From Synechococcus sp. RS9909 (GTDB lineage Bacteria; Cyanobacteriota; Cyanobacteriia; PCC-6307; Cyanobiaceae), in NCBI RefSeq assembly GCF_014279595.1, contig NZ_CP047943.1, forward strand, positions 2,539,170 through 2,603,169: 64,000 bases of DNA, in the 5' to 3' direction. The notes under the pieces are model-generated. The model searched no databases and was not told where the DNA came from. It worked only from the letters and a program-made list of their open reading frames with translations. The translations under genes and the position numbers were made by a program. This document shows, piece by piece, positions 17,721-25,141 of this stretch; position 1 is the stretch's first letter; every line of letters starts with the position of its first letter.

Positions 17721-17736
17721 TGTAGCCGGTTTTACA
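17721..17736 (+). promoter_or_regulatory. NtcA-binding site upstream of nirA
   Basis: TGTA-N8-TACA, a perfect match to the NtcA palindrome including the outer T and A. It lies about 200 bases before the nirA ATG. Candidate -10 sequences (TTGACT or TAGCAC) lie 22-30 bases downstream, the position expected for a class II NtcA promoter. The remaining 17737-17933 would be a long leader in which I see no clear hairpin or ORF. Confidence 0.8.
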
Positions 17737-17933
17737 AATCGGTCAGGACAAAGCCCTGGGATTGACTAGCACCAAAAGTGTTCTCTTTGTTACGGACCAG
17801 GGTCGCCGTCGCAGTGTTTATTCGATCAACCCAACGCTCCCCTTCGTTTTGAAGCGTTGCCGGTCTTCGGGCCATCTCGATTGATTCGCGCCTCGTCTTT
17901 GAGCAATCAATCCGCCCACTCGTTAATCGACTT

Positions 17934-19475
17934 ATGACCATTAGCTCTCCCTCCAGGCCTTACCTGGATGGCAAGAAGCTCAACAAGATCGAGCAGAACA
18001 AGGCGGCCAAGGATGGCCTGTTGGTTGGCAGCGAAATCGAAAAATTCGCCGAGCTCGGCTGGGAACAGGTGGATGAAACCGACCTTCAGTTGCGTTTGAA
18101 GTGGTACGGCATGTTCTGGCGTCCGAAAACGCCGGGCAAATTCATGCTGCGCCTGCGGGTGCCCAATGGTGTGCTGACGGCCGATCAGCTGCGGGTGGTT
18201 GGCTCCATCGTTGAGCGCTACGGCGACAACGGCAGCTGCGACATCACCACCCGTCAGAACCTGCAATTGCGCGGCGTGCTGCTGGGCGACCTGCCGGAAA
18301 TCCTCAAGCGGCTGAAAGAAGCCGGCCTGAGCACGATCCAATCCGGCTTCGACAATCCCCGCAACGTCACCGGCAACCCCATCGCCGGCATCGATCCCAA
18401 CGAGATCGTCGACACGCGGCCTTACACCACCGAGCTGCAGAACTTCCTCACCAACAACTGCCAGGGCAACCCGGAGTATTCGAACCTGCCCCGCAAGTGG
18501 AACACCGCCGTTGCCGGCGCAAAAGACAACTTCCTGCTCCACAACGACATCGTTTTCCACCCCGTGGAACGGGATGGAGTGATGGGATTTGGCGTCTGGA
18601 TCGGCGGTGTTCTGTCATCGCAAATGAACGCCTATGCCGTTCCCCTGAACGCCTGGGTGAAGCCAGATGAAATCTGCAAGATGACCGATGCCGTGATCCG
18701 GCTCTGGCGCGACAACGGTGAGCGCGACAAGCGCCCCAAGGGTCGTTTCCGTCTCTACCTGGATCAGGTGGGCCACGACGTGTTCCGCAGCCAGGTGGAA
18801 GAACTCTTCGGTCCGTTGACCCCCGACCCAGGCTCTGTTTTCAACACCACGCCCCGATCCCACTACGGAATTCATCCGCAGAAGCAGGAAGGCCTCTCCT
18901 TTGCCGGACTGCATGTTCCGGTGGGTCGCCTGACCGCCAAGGATCTGCAGGATTTTGCGACCGCCAGCCTCAACTACGGCAATGGCGAGGTGCGTCTCAC
19001 CGAAGATCAAAACGTCATCCTCGTTGGCCTTCCCAACGACAAGCTCGACGCCCTGAAGGCAGACGCCCTGGTGCAGCGCTTCCCGCTGGAGCCAGGCACC
19101 ATTGCCGCTGGCACCGTGTCCTGCACGGGCAACACCTACTGCGGCTTTGGTCTCACCAACACCAAGGACCAAGCCCTGGAAGCGGCCAAGGAACTGGACC
19201 AGGAGCTCAATCTTCCCGAGGAGTTGAAAATCCACTGGACCGGCTGCCCCAACACCTGCGGCCAGGCCTACATGGGTGCCATCGGCCTCACCGGCACCAA
19301 GGCCAAGAACAGTGAAGGCGTGATGGGTGAGGGCTACGTGATGACCCTTGGTGGATCCCAAGGCGCCAACCCAACGGTCGGCGAAATCCACCGCAAGGCG
19401 ATCCCGGCCGATGAGATCAAGACCGCTCTCAAAGAGGTGTTGATCGACAAGTTCGGGGCCACCCCGAAGGCCTGA
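17934..19475 (+). CDS. nirA: Ferredoxin-nitrite reductase NirA
   Basis: Six-electron reduction of nitrite to ammonium with ferredoxin as donor, using sirohaem and a 4Fe-4S cluster. The 513-residue protein has the two repeated sulfite/nitrite reductase half-domains. Cluster ligands are C397, C403, C438 and C442 (CTGNTYC and CPNTC). The N-terminal half shows TRQNLQLRG and NVTGNPIAGID. There is no C-terminal ferredoxin fusion, unlike some filamentous cyanobacteria. It is preceded by a strong NtcA site and followed by a microprotein and a nitrite channel on the same strand. Confidence 0.96.
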   Translation: MTISSPSRPYLDGKKLNKIEQNKAAKDGLLVGSEIEKFAELGWEQVDETDLQLRLKWYGMFWRPKTPGKFMLRLRVPNGVLTADQLRVVGSIVERYGDNGSCDITTRQNLQLRGVLLGDLPEILKRLKEAGLSTIQSGFDNPRNVTGNPIAGIDPNEIVDTRPYTTELQNFLTNNCQGNPEYSNLPRKWNTAVAGAKDNFLLHNDIVFHPVERDGVMGFGVWIGGVLSSQMNAYAVPLNAWVKPDEICKMTDAVIRLWRDNGERDKRPKGRFRLYLDQVGHDVFRSQVEELFGPLTPDPGSVFNTTPRSHYGIHPQKQEGLSFAGLHVPVGRLTAKDLQDFATASLNYGNGEVRLTEDQNVILVGLPNDKLDALKADALVQRFPLEPGTIAAGTVSCTGNTYCGFGLTNTKDQALEAAKELDQELNLPEELKIHWTGCPNTCGQAYMGAIGLTGTKAKNSEGVMGEGYVMTLGGSQGANPTVGEIHRKAIPADEIKTALKEVLIDKFGATPKA

Positions 19476-19545
19476 TCGCTGCTTTGGCCGTGACGCTTCC
19501 TTTTGAAGTCACGGCTCCCCGCACCGACCACTCCCCCTCACCGTC

Positions 19546-19680
19546 ATGGCCAACCGCAACGACGTGTTCTCTCGTTTCGTCAACTGGCTCAGCGCCAGTG
19601 GTCGCGACGGAGCCGCCATCAACCGTCAGGGCGGCAGCCCTGATCTGTTCTCCCGCCTGATGAACCGCATCAGCGGTTGA
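19546..19680 (+). CDS. 44-residue microprotein with duplicated motif, unknown
   Basis: A short frame from ATG 19546 to TGA 19680 in the gap between nirA and the FNT channel. The product has two similar segments, DVFSRFVNWLSASG near the N-terminus and DLFSRLMNRISG at the C-terminus, each able to form an amphipathic helix. The internal similarity and the tight fit between two genes argue that it is real. No known family. Its stop overlaps the TTG alternative start of the next gene. Confidence 0.6.
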   Translation: MANRNDVFSRFVNWLSASGRDGAAINRQGGSPDLFSRLMNRISG

Positions 19681-19715
19681 CATCAAAACCTTCGTCCAAC
19701 TCTCAATCTCATCTG

Positions 19716-20603
19716 ATGGACTACGTCCTACCCAATGAGCTTGTCGACGGCATGATTGCCGCCGGCGGCAAAAAATCAACGGTCAGCGTGAAGAACCTGC
19801 TGATCCGTGGCTTTTACTCCGGGGCCATCCTTGGCCTGGCGGTGATCCTGGCCCTCACCGTGGGCATCACCGTCAAAGCCCCCTTTGTGGGCTCGCTGCT
19901 GTTCCCCTTCGGCTTCGCCAGCATCGTGCTGTTCGGCATGGAGCTGGTGACCGGCAACTTCGCCCTGCTGCCGATGGCCACCTGGGCCGGCAAGAGCAGC
20001 TGGGGTGCCACCTTCCGCAACTGGGTCTGGGTGTGGATCGGCAACTGGATCGGCACCGCCGTTGTGGCCGTGATCATGGCCATCAGCCTCACCAGCGGCA
20101 CCATGGATGGCGCTGCTGACAACGTCGGCCCGCCGATCTGGGATGCCGTGGCCCAGAAAATCATGGCCCTCAATCAAATCAACGTTGAGAAGAAGTACGA
20201 GGCCCTGGGAAGCATGGGCTTCTTCCTCGCCTTCCTGCGCGGACTCGTGGCCAACTGGTTGGTTTGCCTGGGCGTGACCATGGCTCTGGTGAGCAAGAGC
20301 GTTCCCGGCAAGATCCTGGCCTGCTGGCTTCCGATCACCGCCTTCCAATCGATGGGCATGGAGCACATCGTGGTGAACCAGTTCCTGCACACCGCTGGCC
20401 CGATCCTCGGTTCAGGCGTGCCCTTCACCAAGGTGATCTTCTGGAACTTCCTGCCTGTCACCCTCGGCAACATCGTGGGCGGCATGGTGTTCATCGGCAT
20501 GCTCTTCTACAGCACCCATCGCACACCGATGGAGAACGTGCTGCCCACCGAGCACGATGAAAAGCTGGAGCGTGAGCTCGCTGCTGAACTGGGTGCCCGC
20601 TGA
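19716..20603 (+). CDS. Formate/nitrite transporter family protein (putative nitrite channel)
   Basis: A 295-residue membrane protein of the FNT family with six hydrophobic segments. Family marks are LIRGFYSGAILGLAV, FGFASIVLFGMELVTGNFALLP, LRGLVANWLVCLGV and HIVVNQFL. These include the two half-helix breaks that form the pore. ATG 19716 gives the usual N-terminus (MDYVLPNELV); a TTG at 19677 would add 13 poorly conserved residues. Position next to nirA makes nitrite the likely substrate. A longer loop (residues ~125-155) separates helices 3 and 4. Confidence 0.9.
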   Translation: MDYVLPNELVDGMIAAGGKKSTVSVKNLLIRGFYSGAILGLAVILALTVGITVKAPFVGSLLFPFGFASIVLFGMELVTGNFALLPMATWAGKSSWGATFRNWVWVWIGNWIGTAVVAVIMAISLTSGTMDGAADNVGPPIWDAVAQKIMALNQINVEKKYEALGSMGFFLAFLRGLVANWLVCLGVTMALVSKSVPGKILACWLPITAFQSMGMEHIVVNQFLHTAGPILGSGVPFTKVIFWNFLPVTLGNIVGGMVFIGMLFYSTHRTPMENVLPTEHDEKLERELAAELGAR

Positions 20604-20610
20604 TCCATCC

Positions 20611-21333
20611 ATGAACGACGAAGCCGTTCTCTGGGAACGGCTCGCCCGATCTCGACGCGCTCCTTTGGAGCCCGCTTGGCTGGGGGAGGTTTACTCCCCC
20701 AGCCTTTCTGTTGATCTGCGGCGAGCCCTCTGCGAAAAACTGGGGATGCAGGCCGAGCGCGGCTGGCCCGTGATCCAAGACCTCCTCGCCAACCACGGGG
20801 TTCTGCCCGATTTGGTGATGGCGGCAGGACTCTGCCACCAGAGCGAAGCCCGCGATTGGTTGTTGGCTCAACTCGAGCAAACCTCAGATGATGAAGCCGC
20901 CAACCTGATGGTGGTTCAGGCTCTCGCCTGCTGGGGTGCCGAAGTTCCCGAATCGGTGGTGGTGAATTGCCTGCATCACCCGGGCCAACTGCACCGACTT
21001 GCCGGTCTTCAACTGCTCAGCTTCCGATCCCATTGCCTCGACGACGGTGAACTGCTGCAATTCTGCCAAGAGGTTTTGAATGATTTTCGCGATCCAGTCG
21101 TTGTGGCCGCCATTCGGGTTCTGCAACGCCGCGATGGCGTGTTGATCAGCGAAAAGCTGGCAGAGCTGTGTGGAAATGGTTCCCTGCCTGTTGCCGAGGC
21201 CGCCTTCCGCGCGCTCGGTTGCATCGCTACACCTTCCAGTCAGCGCTGCCTGCTGGAGTTAAGCCAGGAGCTGAATGACGACGTTCGGCGGAAAATGGCC
21301 AGCACCCAACTGAGCCAACAATTCCGCCAATAA
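20611..21333 (+). CDS. HEAT-repeat-like protein, unknown
   Basis: A 240-residue all-helical protein with loose HEAT-like units, for example LMVVQALACWGAEVPESVVVN, VVVAAIRVLQRRDGVLI and PVAEAAFRALGCIATPSS. ATG 20611 begins 7 bases after the FNT channel stop, so it is probably in the nirA operon. HEAT repeats serve as protein-binding scaffolds; cyanobacterial relatives include phycobilin lyases, but no lyase signature is seen. Function unknown. A terminator follows directly. Confidence 0.7.
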   Translation: MNDEAVLWERLARSRRAPLEPAWLGEVYSPSLSVDLRRALCEKLGMQAERGWPVIQDLLANHGVLPDLVMAAGLCHQSEARDWLLAQLEQTSDDEAANLMVVQALACWGAEVPESVVVNCLHHPGQLHRLAGLQLLSFRSHCLDDGELLQFCQEVLNDFRDPVVVAAIRVLQRRDGVLISEKLAELCGNGSLPVAEAAFRALGCIATPSSQRCLLELSQELNDDVRRKMASTQLSQQFRQ

Positions 21334-21335
21334 AA

Positions 21336-21357
21336 AAGCCCCGCGATTGCGGGGCTT
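21336..21357 (-). terminator. Hairpin terminator between HEAT gene and cynS
   Basis: Nine-pair GC-rich stem (21336-21344 with 21349-21357), loop GATT. An A-run on the left becomes a T-run when read on the minus strand, so it mainly ends cynS; it may also block the plus-strand nirA operon. Confidence 0.8.
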
Positions 21358-21358
21358 G

Positions 21359-21377
21359 ATGTCTTCAATCAAGACAT
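21359..21377. terminator. Second hairpin next to the cynS stop
   Basis: Seven-pair stem ATGTCTT/AAGACAT with a five-base loop, directly adjacent to the first hairpin. AT-rich; probably a helper structure that makes the region bidirectional. Confidence 0.45.
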
Positions 21378-21385
21378 TTGGTTGT

Positions 21386-21871
21386 TCACCACTTTTTGTA
21401 AGGCAGGAACTTGCCGCACATGGTGATTTTGACGCGATCACCTTTGGGATCCTCCACCTTGTCGACATCAAGTGTGAAGTCGATCGCGCTCATGATGCCG
21501 TCACCGAAATGCTCCTGGATCACATCCTTCAGGGGCATGCCATAAACCTGCATGATCTCGTAGAAGCGATAGATCAAGGGATCAGTGGGGATCACCGGAT
21601 CGAGGCTTCCCTTGGTGGGGAACTCCTGCAAAGCGGCGGTGATGGCTGGGTCAAGGGAGAGCAGCTCAGCCAGCTTTTCGGCCTCTTCTTTTGAAGCTGT
21701 GGCCTGTCCATAGAACAGGGATGCAATCCAGACCTCATCAAGGCCCAGGGCTGCTTCCAGATCAGCAAAGCTCATGCCCTTGGCCTTCTTGGCAGCCATC
21801 AAGGTAGAGGTGACGGTCTCCTGAGAAGGAGCTGCCAACGACGGGGTCGAGGGAACAGCTGAAACAGTCAT
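21386..21871 (-). CDS. cynS: Cyanase (cyanate hydratase)
   Basis: Breaks cyanate down with bicarbonate to ammonium and CO2, giving a nitrogen source. The 161-residue protein contains the catalytic residues Arg102, Glu105 (in [11 protein letters not shown]) and Ser128 (GIMSAIDF). The N-terminal helical DNA-binding-like domain spans residues ~20-85. On the minus strand upstream (21985-21970) is TGTA-N8-TTCA, a weak half-match to an NtcA site. The gene is convergent with the nirA operon and is isolated by a double hairpin. No cynABD transporter is in the window. Confidence 0.95.
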   Translation of the reverse strand: MTVSAVPSTPSLAAPSQETVTSTLMAAKKAKGMSFADLEAALGLDEVWIASLFYGQATASKEEAEKLAELLSLDPAITAALQEFPTKGSLDPVIPTDPLIYRFYEIMQVYGMPLKDVIQEHFGDGIMSAIDFTLDVDKVEDPKGDRVKITMCGKFLPYKKW

Positions 21872-22067
21872 GATTGAACGAAAAGTTGTTATGGCCGCTT
21901 CAAAAACAGCGTTCCAAGCTGGAACGTCTCAGCAGCCCCAAAACTGTTGCGCAAATGCTGACTGAACAATGAAGCATCAACTACAAAACAACAGCCTGTT
22001 TTGAAGCAACAAGCACAGCCAACAGATCCATGAGCGGGTGAAATAACCTTCAACGAAGAAATTTGCA

Positions 22068-22238
22068 ATGAGCCAATTCTTCCAATCCATCGCAACCCTG
22101 CTGCAGGGGCAATTCCTTCCACCAACCACTGCTCCCCAACTGATGCTGGAGCGGCTCTATTACGCCGAAGGACGCCACCACCCGGAGCACCCTCGCCATG
22201 GCAGTTTCGAGGGGCTATCCCGGCTGAGCAGGCCCTGA
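22068..22238 (+). CDS. 56-residue microprotein, unknown
   Basis: Short frame ATG 22068 to TGA 22238 in the gap between cynS and the TrpD2-like gene. The N-terminus is hydrophobic/aromatic (SQFFQSIATLLQGQ) and the C-terminal half is charged and His-rich (LYYAEGRHHPEHPRHG). The codon choice looks like that of the neighbours. No family recognised. The rest of 21872-22067 shows only AT-richer intergenic DNA. Confidence 0.5.
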   Translation: MSQFFQSIATLLQGQFLPPTTAPQLMLERLYYAEGRHHPEHPRHGSFEGLSRLSRP

Positions 22239-22287
22239 GCTTTCGTAGCAATTGCTACCCCTGCTGGGTCAGTCGCTCCTGAAGACT

Positions 22288-22304
22288 GACCTCAGCTTGA
22301 GGTC
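22288..22304 (+). promoter_or_regulatory. Perfect hairpin just before the TrpD2-like start codon
   Basis: GACCTCA-GCT-TGAGGTC, a 7-bp stem ending 6 bases before TTG 22311. No T-run follows, so it is not a classic terminator. It could mask the start codon or bind a dimeric regulator. Confidence 0.4.
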
Positions 22305-22310
22305 GGACCT

Positions 22311-23381
22311 TTGACGAGCGCAGTTCTCTCCGGCCGCGACCGCTTCAAGCAGCACCTGCGCAAGGTGGGAAGTGGTGAACACACCAGCAAAGGCATGAGT
22401 CGCGAGGAAGCGGCTGATGCCATGGAGTTGATGCTGCAGGGCGAAGCGACGCCCGCACAGATCGGCGCCTTCCTGATCGCCCATCGCATCCGACGGCCCG
22501 AACCCCAGGAACTTACGGGGATGCTCGACACCTACCGAGCCCATGGCCCGGTGCTGCAATCCACTGCTGGCAGTCGAGCACCGTTGTGTTTCGGCATGCC
22601 CTACGACGGGCGCACGCGCACAGCGCCGATTTACCCGCTCACCGCGCTGGTGCTGCTGGCCTGTGGTCAGCCGGTGGTTCTGCAGGGCGGTGACCGGATG
22701 CCGATCAAATACGGCGTCACCGCTGTTGATCTGTTCCGCCTTCTCGATCTCAACCTCACAGGTCTGCCGATCAGCGCCGTTGCCGACGGGTTCCAGCAGA
22801 CCGGTTTCGCCCTGATTCACCAGCCGGATCATTTCCCCATCGCGGAAACCCTGATCGGCTACCGCGAGGAACTGGGCAAGCGTCCCCCGGTTGCCAGCCT
22901 GGAACTGCTCTGGACACCCCACCAAGGCGACCACCTGCTTGTGAGTGGCTTTGTCCACCCACCAACAGAAGCCCGCGCCTGGGAAGCCCTCAAGCAAGCC
23001 GGCGAAACCGATGTTCTCACCGTGAAGGGGTTGGAAGGAGGCACCGACCTGCCCATCGGCCGAGCCTGTATCACGGCCCGGGTGCGGAACGGCAAGGCGG
23101 AACGATTGATCCTGCACCCCCGTGACCATGGCTGTCACGACGCCGACGTGGAATGGGCTAACGACACCACCTGGGCTGAGCAGGCACGCAACGCCCTGCA
23201 GAACAAAGGCCCTCTCTGCGACGCCCTGCGCTGGAACGCCGGCGCCTATCTGTGGTTCGCCGGCTGCAGTGATTCCCTGGAACAGGGCATTCAACGGGCA
23301 GCATCCGTTCTCGAGACGGGCCAGGCCCAAGCCCAGCTCGATCAACTCCGCGCTTGGCGAAGCAGCTTGACCATCCGATAG
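22311..23381 (+). CDS. TrpD2-like protein (anthranilate phosphoribosyltransferase family)
   Basis: A 356-residue protein related to anthranilate phosphoribosyltransferase but of the divergent TrpD2/YbiB group. The N-terminal helical domain shows SREEAADAMELMLQGEATPAQIGAFLIAHRI; the alpha/beta domain has the VLQGGDRMP stretch. The usual PRPP glycine-rich loop (GTGGD) is replaced by GMPYDGRTRTAP, as in TrpD2 proteins, some of which bind DNA. It is therefore unlikely to be the tryptophan pathway enzyme. The start is TTG 22311; the next ATG (22396) would cut the helical domain. It overlaps the acetyltransferase gene by 40 bases at the 3' end. Confidence 0.75.
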   Translation: MTSAVLSGRDRFKQHLRKVGSGEHTSKGMSREEAADAMELMLQGEATPAQIGAFLIAHRIRRPEPQELTGMLDTYRAHGPVLQSTAGSRAPLCFGMPYDGRTRTAPIYPLTALVLLACGQPVVLQGGDRMPIKYGVTAVDLFRLLDLNLTGLPISAVADGFQQTGFALIHQPDHFPIAETLIGYREELGKRPPVASLELLWTPHQGDHLLVSGFVHPPTEARAWEALKQAGETDVLTVKGLEGGTDLPIGRACITARVRNGKAERLILHPRDHGCHDADVEWANDTTWAEQARNALQNKGPLCDALRWNAGAYLWFAGCSDSLEQGIQRAASVLETGQAQAQLDQLRAWRSSLTIR

Positions 23382-23809
23382 CGCTCGAACGGAACGCCTC
23401 CAATCAGGATCGTCTCCGGCGCTTCCACACACCAGCCCCGTCGCTCCAGCAACGGTCGGCTGAACTGGCTGGCCTCCGTTCGTAATTGTTGAACGCCGGA
23501 CGCCAGCGCATCCGCCTCAATCCGTTTCAAGAGGGCACTGCCATGCCCCCGCCTCGAGGCACAACCACGGCAGTAGAGCAACGAAAGACGATCTTCCGGA
23601 TGGCGGATCGCAAAGGCCGAACCATCCGTGGTGAGCCATCCGGAGCCCTCCCGAAAACTCGCATCGAGCACGCCGGGCAACCAGGCCAGAGCCGCCCAGG
23701 CCCTGACTTGTGCCTCTGAATAAAGGAGGGGAGCCTGCGATTCGATCGCATCGGCATAGATCTCCCGCAACAGCGGGTGATCCTCCGGAGCGATCGGACG
23801 CAAATCCAT
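23342..23809 (-). CDS. GNAT-family N-acetyltransferase
   Basis: A 155-residue protein with the N-terminal IAPEDHPLLREIYADAI segment of GNAT enzymes and the acetyl-CoA-binding loop RRGHGSALLKRIEADAL (around residue 89). The C-terminal QFSRPLLERRGWCVE is the usual beta-6/beta-7 region. Substrate unknown. It is divergent from the MFS exporter, with 18 bases between the start codons, and convergent with the TrpD2-like gene. Confidence 0.85.
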   Translation of the reverse strand: MDLRPIAPEDHPLLREIYADAIESQAPLLYSEAQVRAWAALAWLPGVLDASFREGSGWLTTDGSAFAIRHPEDRLSLLYCRGCASRRGHGSALLKRIEADALASGVQQLRTEASQFSRPLLERRGWCVEAPETILIGGVPFERYRMVKLLRQARS

Positions 23810-23827
23810 GGAGCCGCTTGTGGGAAT

Positions 23828-25096
23828 GTGAGTCTCTCCTGCGTGGCAGCAAGCTTGCAGCGTCCTCGGATTCCCACACTGCTCAGCGCGTTTCTCACGC
23901 TGCTCAACGACCGGCTCAGCGAAAGCATTGTTTTTCCGCTGTTGCCCTTTCTCCTGGCCCAGTTCGCCCCAGACGGACGAACCCTGGGACTGTTGGCGGG
24001 AAGCTATGCCCTGGCGCAGTTCCTGGTCACTCCCTTGATCGGAGCGCTCAGTGATCGCTACGGCCGCCGCCCTGTGATCAGCATCTGCGTCGCAGGATCC
24101 GTGGTGGGGCTCGGCCTGTTTGCCGTGACGGTTTCACTGCCATGGCCCAGCCAAAGCCTGCTGCCACTGCTGCTTTTGTTCGCAGCACGGATCATTGACG
24201 GCATCAGTGGCGGTACGGCAGCAACAGCCAGCGCCGTGCTCGCCGACATCACGCCTCCCGACAAGCGAGCCCGTGCCTTCGGCTTGATCGGCGTGGCCTT
24301 TGGCTTAGGGTTCATCCTTGGCCCCTTCGTTGGCGGGCAACTGGCCCGGGTGGCCGTGTCCCTTCCCGTTTGGGTGGCCACAGGCTTCGCTGCACTCAAC
24401 CTCTTGGTGGTGCTCAATCTGCTGCCGGAAACCCATCCCCAGGAATCCCGCAAAAACCTGCCCAGAAAACGCGACCTCAATCCGTTTGCACGGCTGAGCC
24501 AGGTGCTGATGAACCCCAGCGTGGGGCGACTGTGCGGAGCTTTTTTCCTCTTCTTCCTTGCCTTCAACGGCTTCACCGCCATCCTGGTGCTCTATTTCAA
24601 GCAGCGCTTCGGCTGGGGCCCTGAGCTCGCCACCACCGCCTTCCTGGTGGTGGGGGTGGTCGCCACCGTGGTGCAAGGGGGGCTGATCGGACCGCTGGTG
24701 AAACGGTTTGGCGAATGGCGTCTGACCTTGCTGGGCCTCGGCCTGGTGATCATTGGGTGCCTGCTGATCCCCAGCGTCGGTGCATCCGATCGGGCGGGCG
24801 CCATCTTCACTGCCGTCGGCATCCTTGCCCTGGGCACCGGATTGGTCACACCAAGCCTGCGCAGCCTCGTGTCACGGCGCCTGGGTCGCGAAGGGCAAGG
24901 CAGTGCCCTCGGCAGCCTGCAGGCCCTGCAGAGTTTGGGCAGTTTCCTCGGCCCTCCCCTGGCGGGATTGAGCTACGACCTGCTGGGTCCAGTGAGCCCG
25001 TTTGCAGCTGCGGCAACCGTGCTGGTGATCGTGATCGGCCTGGTGGCCGGCAGCCCTCTGCCGGACATCTCCGACACACAACCAAGCCAGTCCTGA
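23828..25096 (+). CDS. MFS transporter (TetA-like drug-efflux type)
   Basis: A 422-residue membrane protein with ~12 hydrophobic segments. The loop after helix 2 has the MFS motif (GALSDRYGRRPV) and helix 5 has GFILGPFVGG, the antiporter motif C seen in drug/H+ exporters such as TetA. GTG 23828 is preferred; an earlier GTG at 23777 overlaps the divergent acetyltransferase and adds polar residues. Substrate unknown. It precedes ppk by 45 bases on the same strand. Confidence 0.85.
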   Translation: MSLSCVAASLQRPRIPTLLSAFLTLLNDRLSESIVFPLLPFLLAQFAPDGRTLGLLAGSYALAQFLVTPLIGALSDRYGRRPVISICVAGSVVGLGLFAVTVSLPWPSQSLLPLLLLFAARIIDGISGGTAATASAVLADITPPDKRARAFGLIGVAFGLGFILGPFVGGQLARVAVSLPVWVATGFAALNLLVVLNLLPETHPQESRKNLPRKRDLNPFARLSQVLMNPSVGRLCGAFFLFFLAFNGFTAILVLYFKQRFGWGPELATTAFLVVGVVATVVQGGLIGPLVKRFGEWRLTLLGLGLVIIGCLLIPSVGASDRAGAIFTAVGILALGTGLVTPSLRSLVSRRLGREGQGSALGSLQALQSLGSFLGPPLAGLSYDLLGPVSPFAAAATVLVIVIGLVAGSPLPDISDTQPSQS

Positions 25097-25100
25097 TTGC

Positions 25101-25106
25101 TACGTT
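25101..25106 (+). promoter_or_regulatory. Possible -10 of ppk
   Basis: TACGTT (TAN3T type), 35 bases before the ppk ATG and just after the stop of the MFS gene. Confidence 0.35.
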
Positions 25107-25141
25107 TCGGCTAACGACACCAGCGCCGAGCCGTTCAGCCC

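Noticed and set aside
17732..17941. Minus-strand frame in the nirA promoter
   Set aside because: It overlaps the NtcA site and nirA start and shows no protein features.
21970..21985. NtcA site for cynS
   Set aside because: Only one half-site matches (TGTA-N8-TTCA), so it is mentioned in the gene entry rather than listed.
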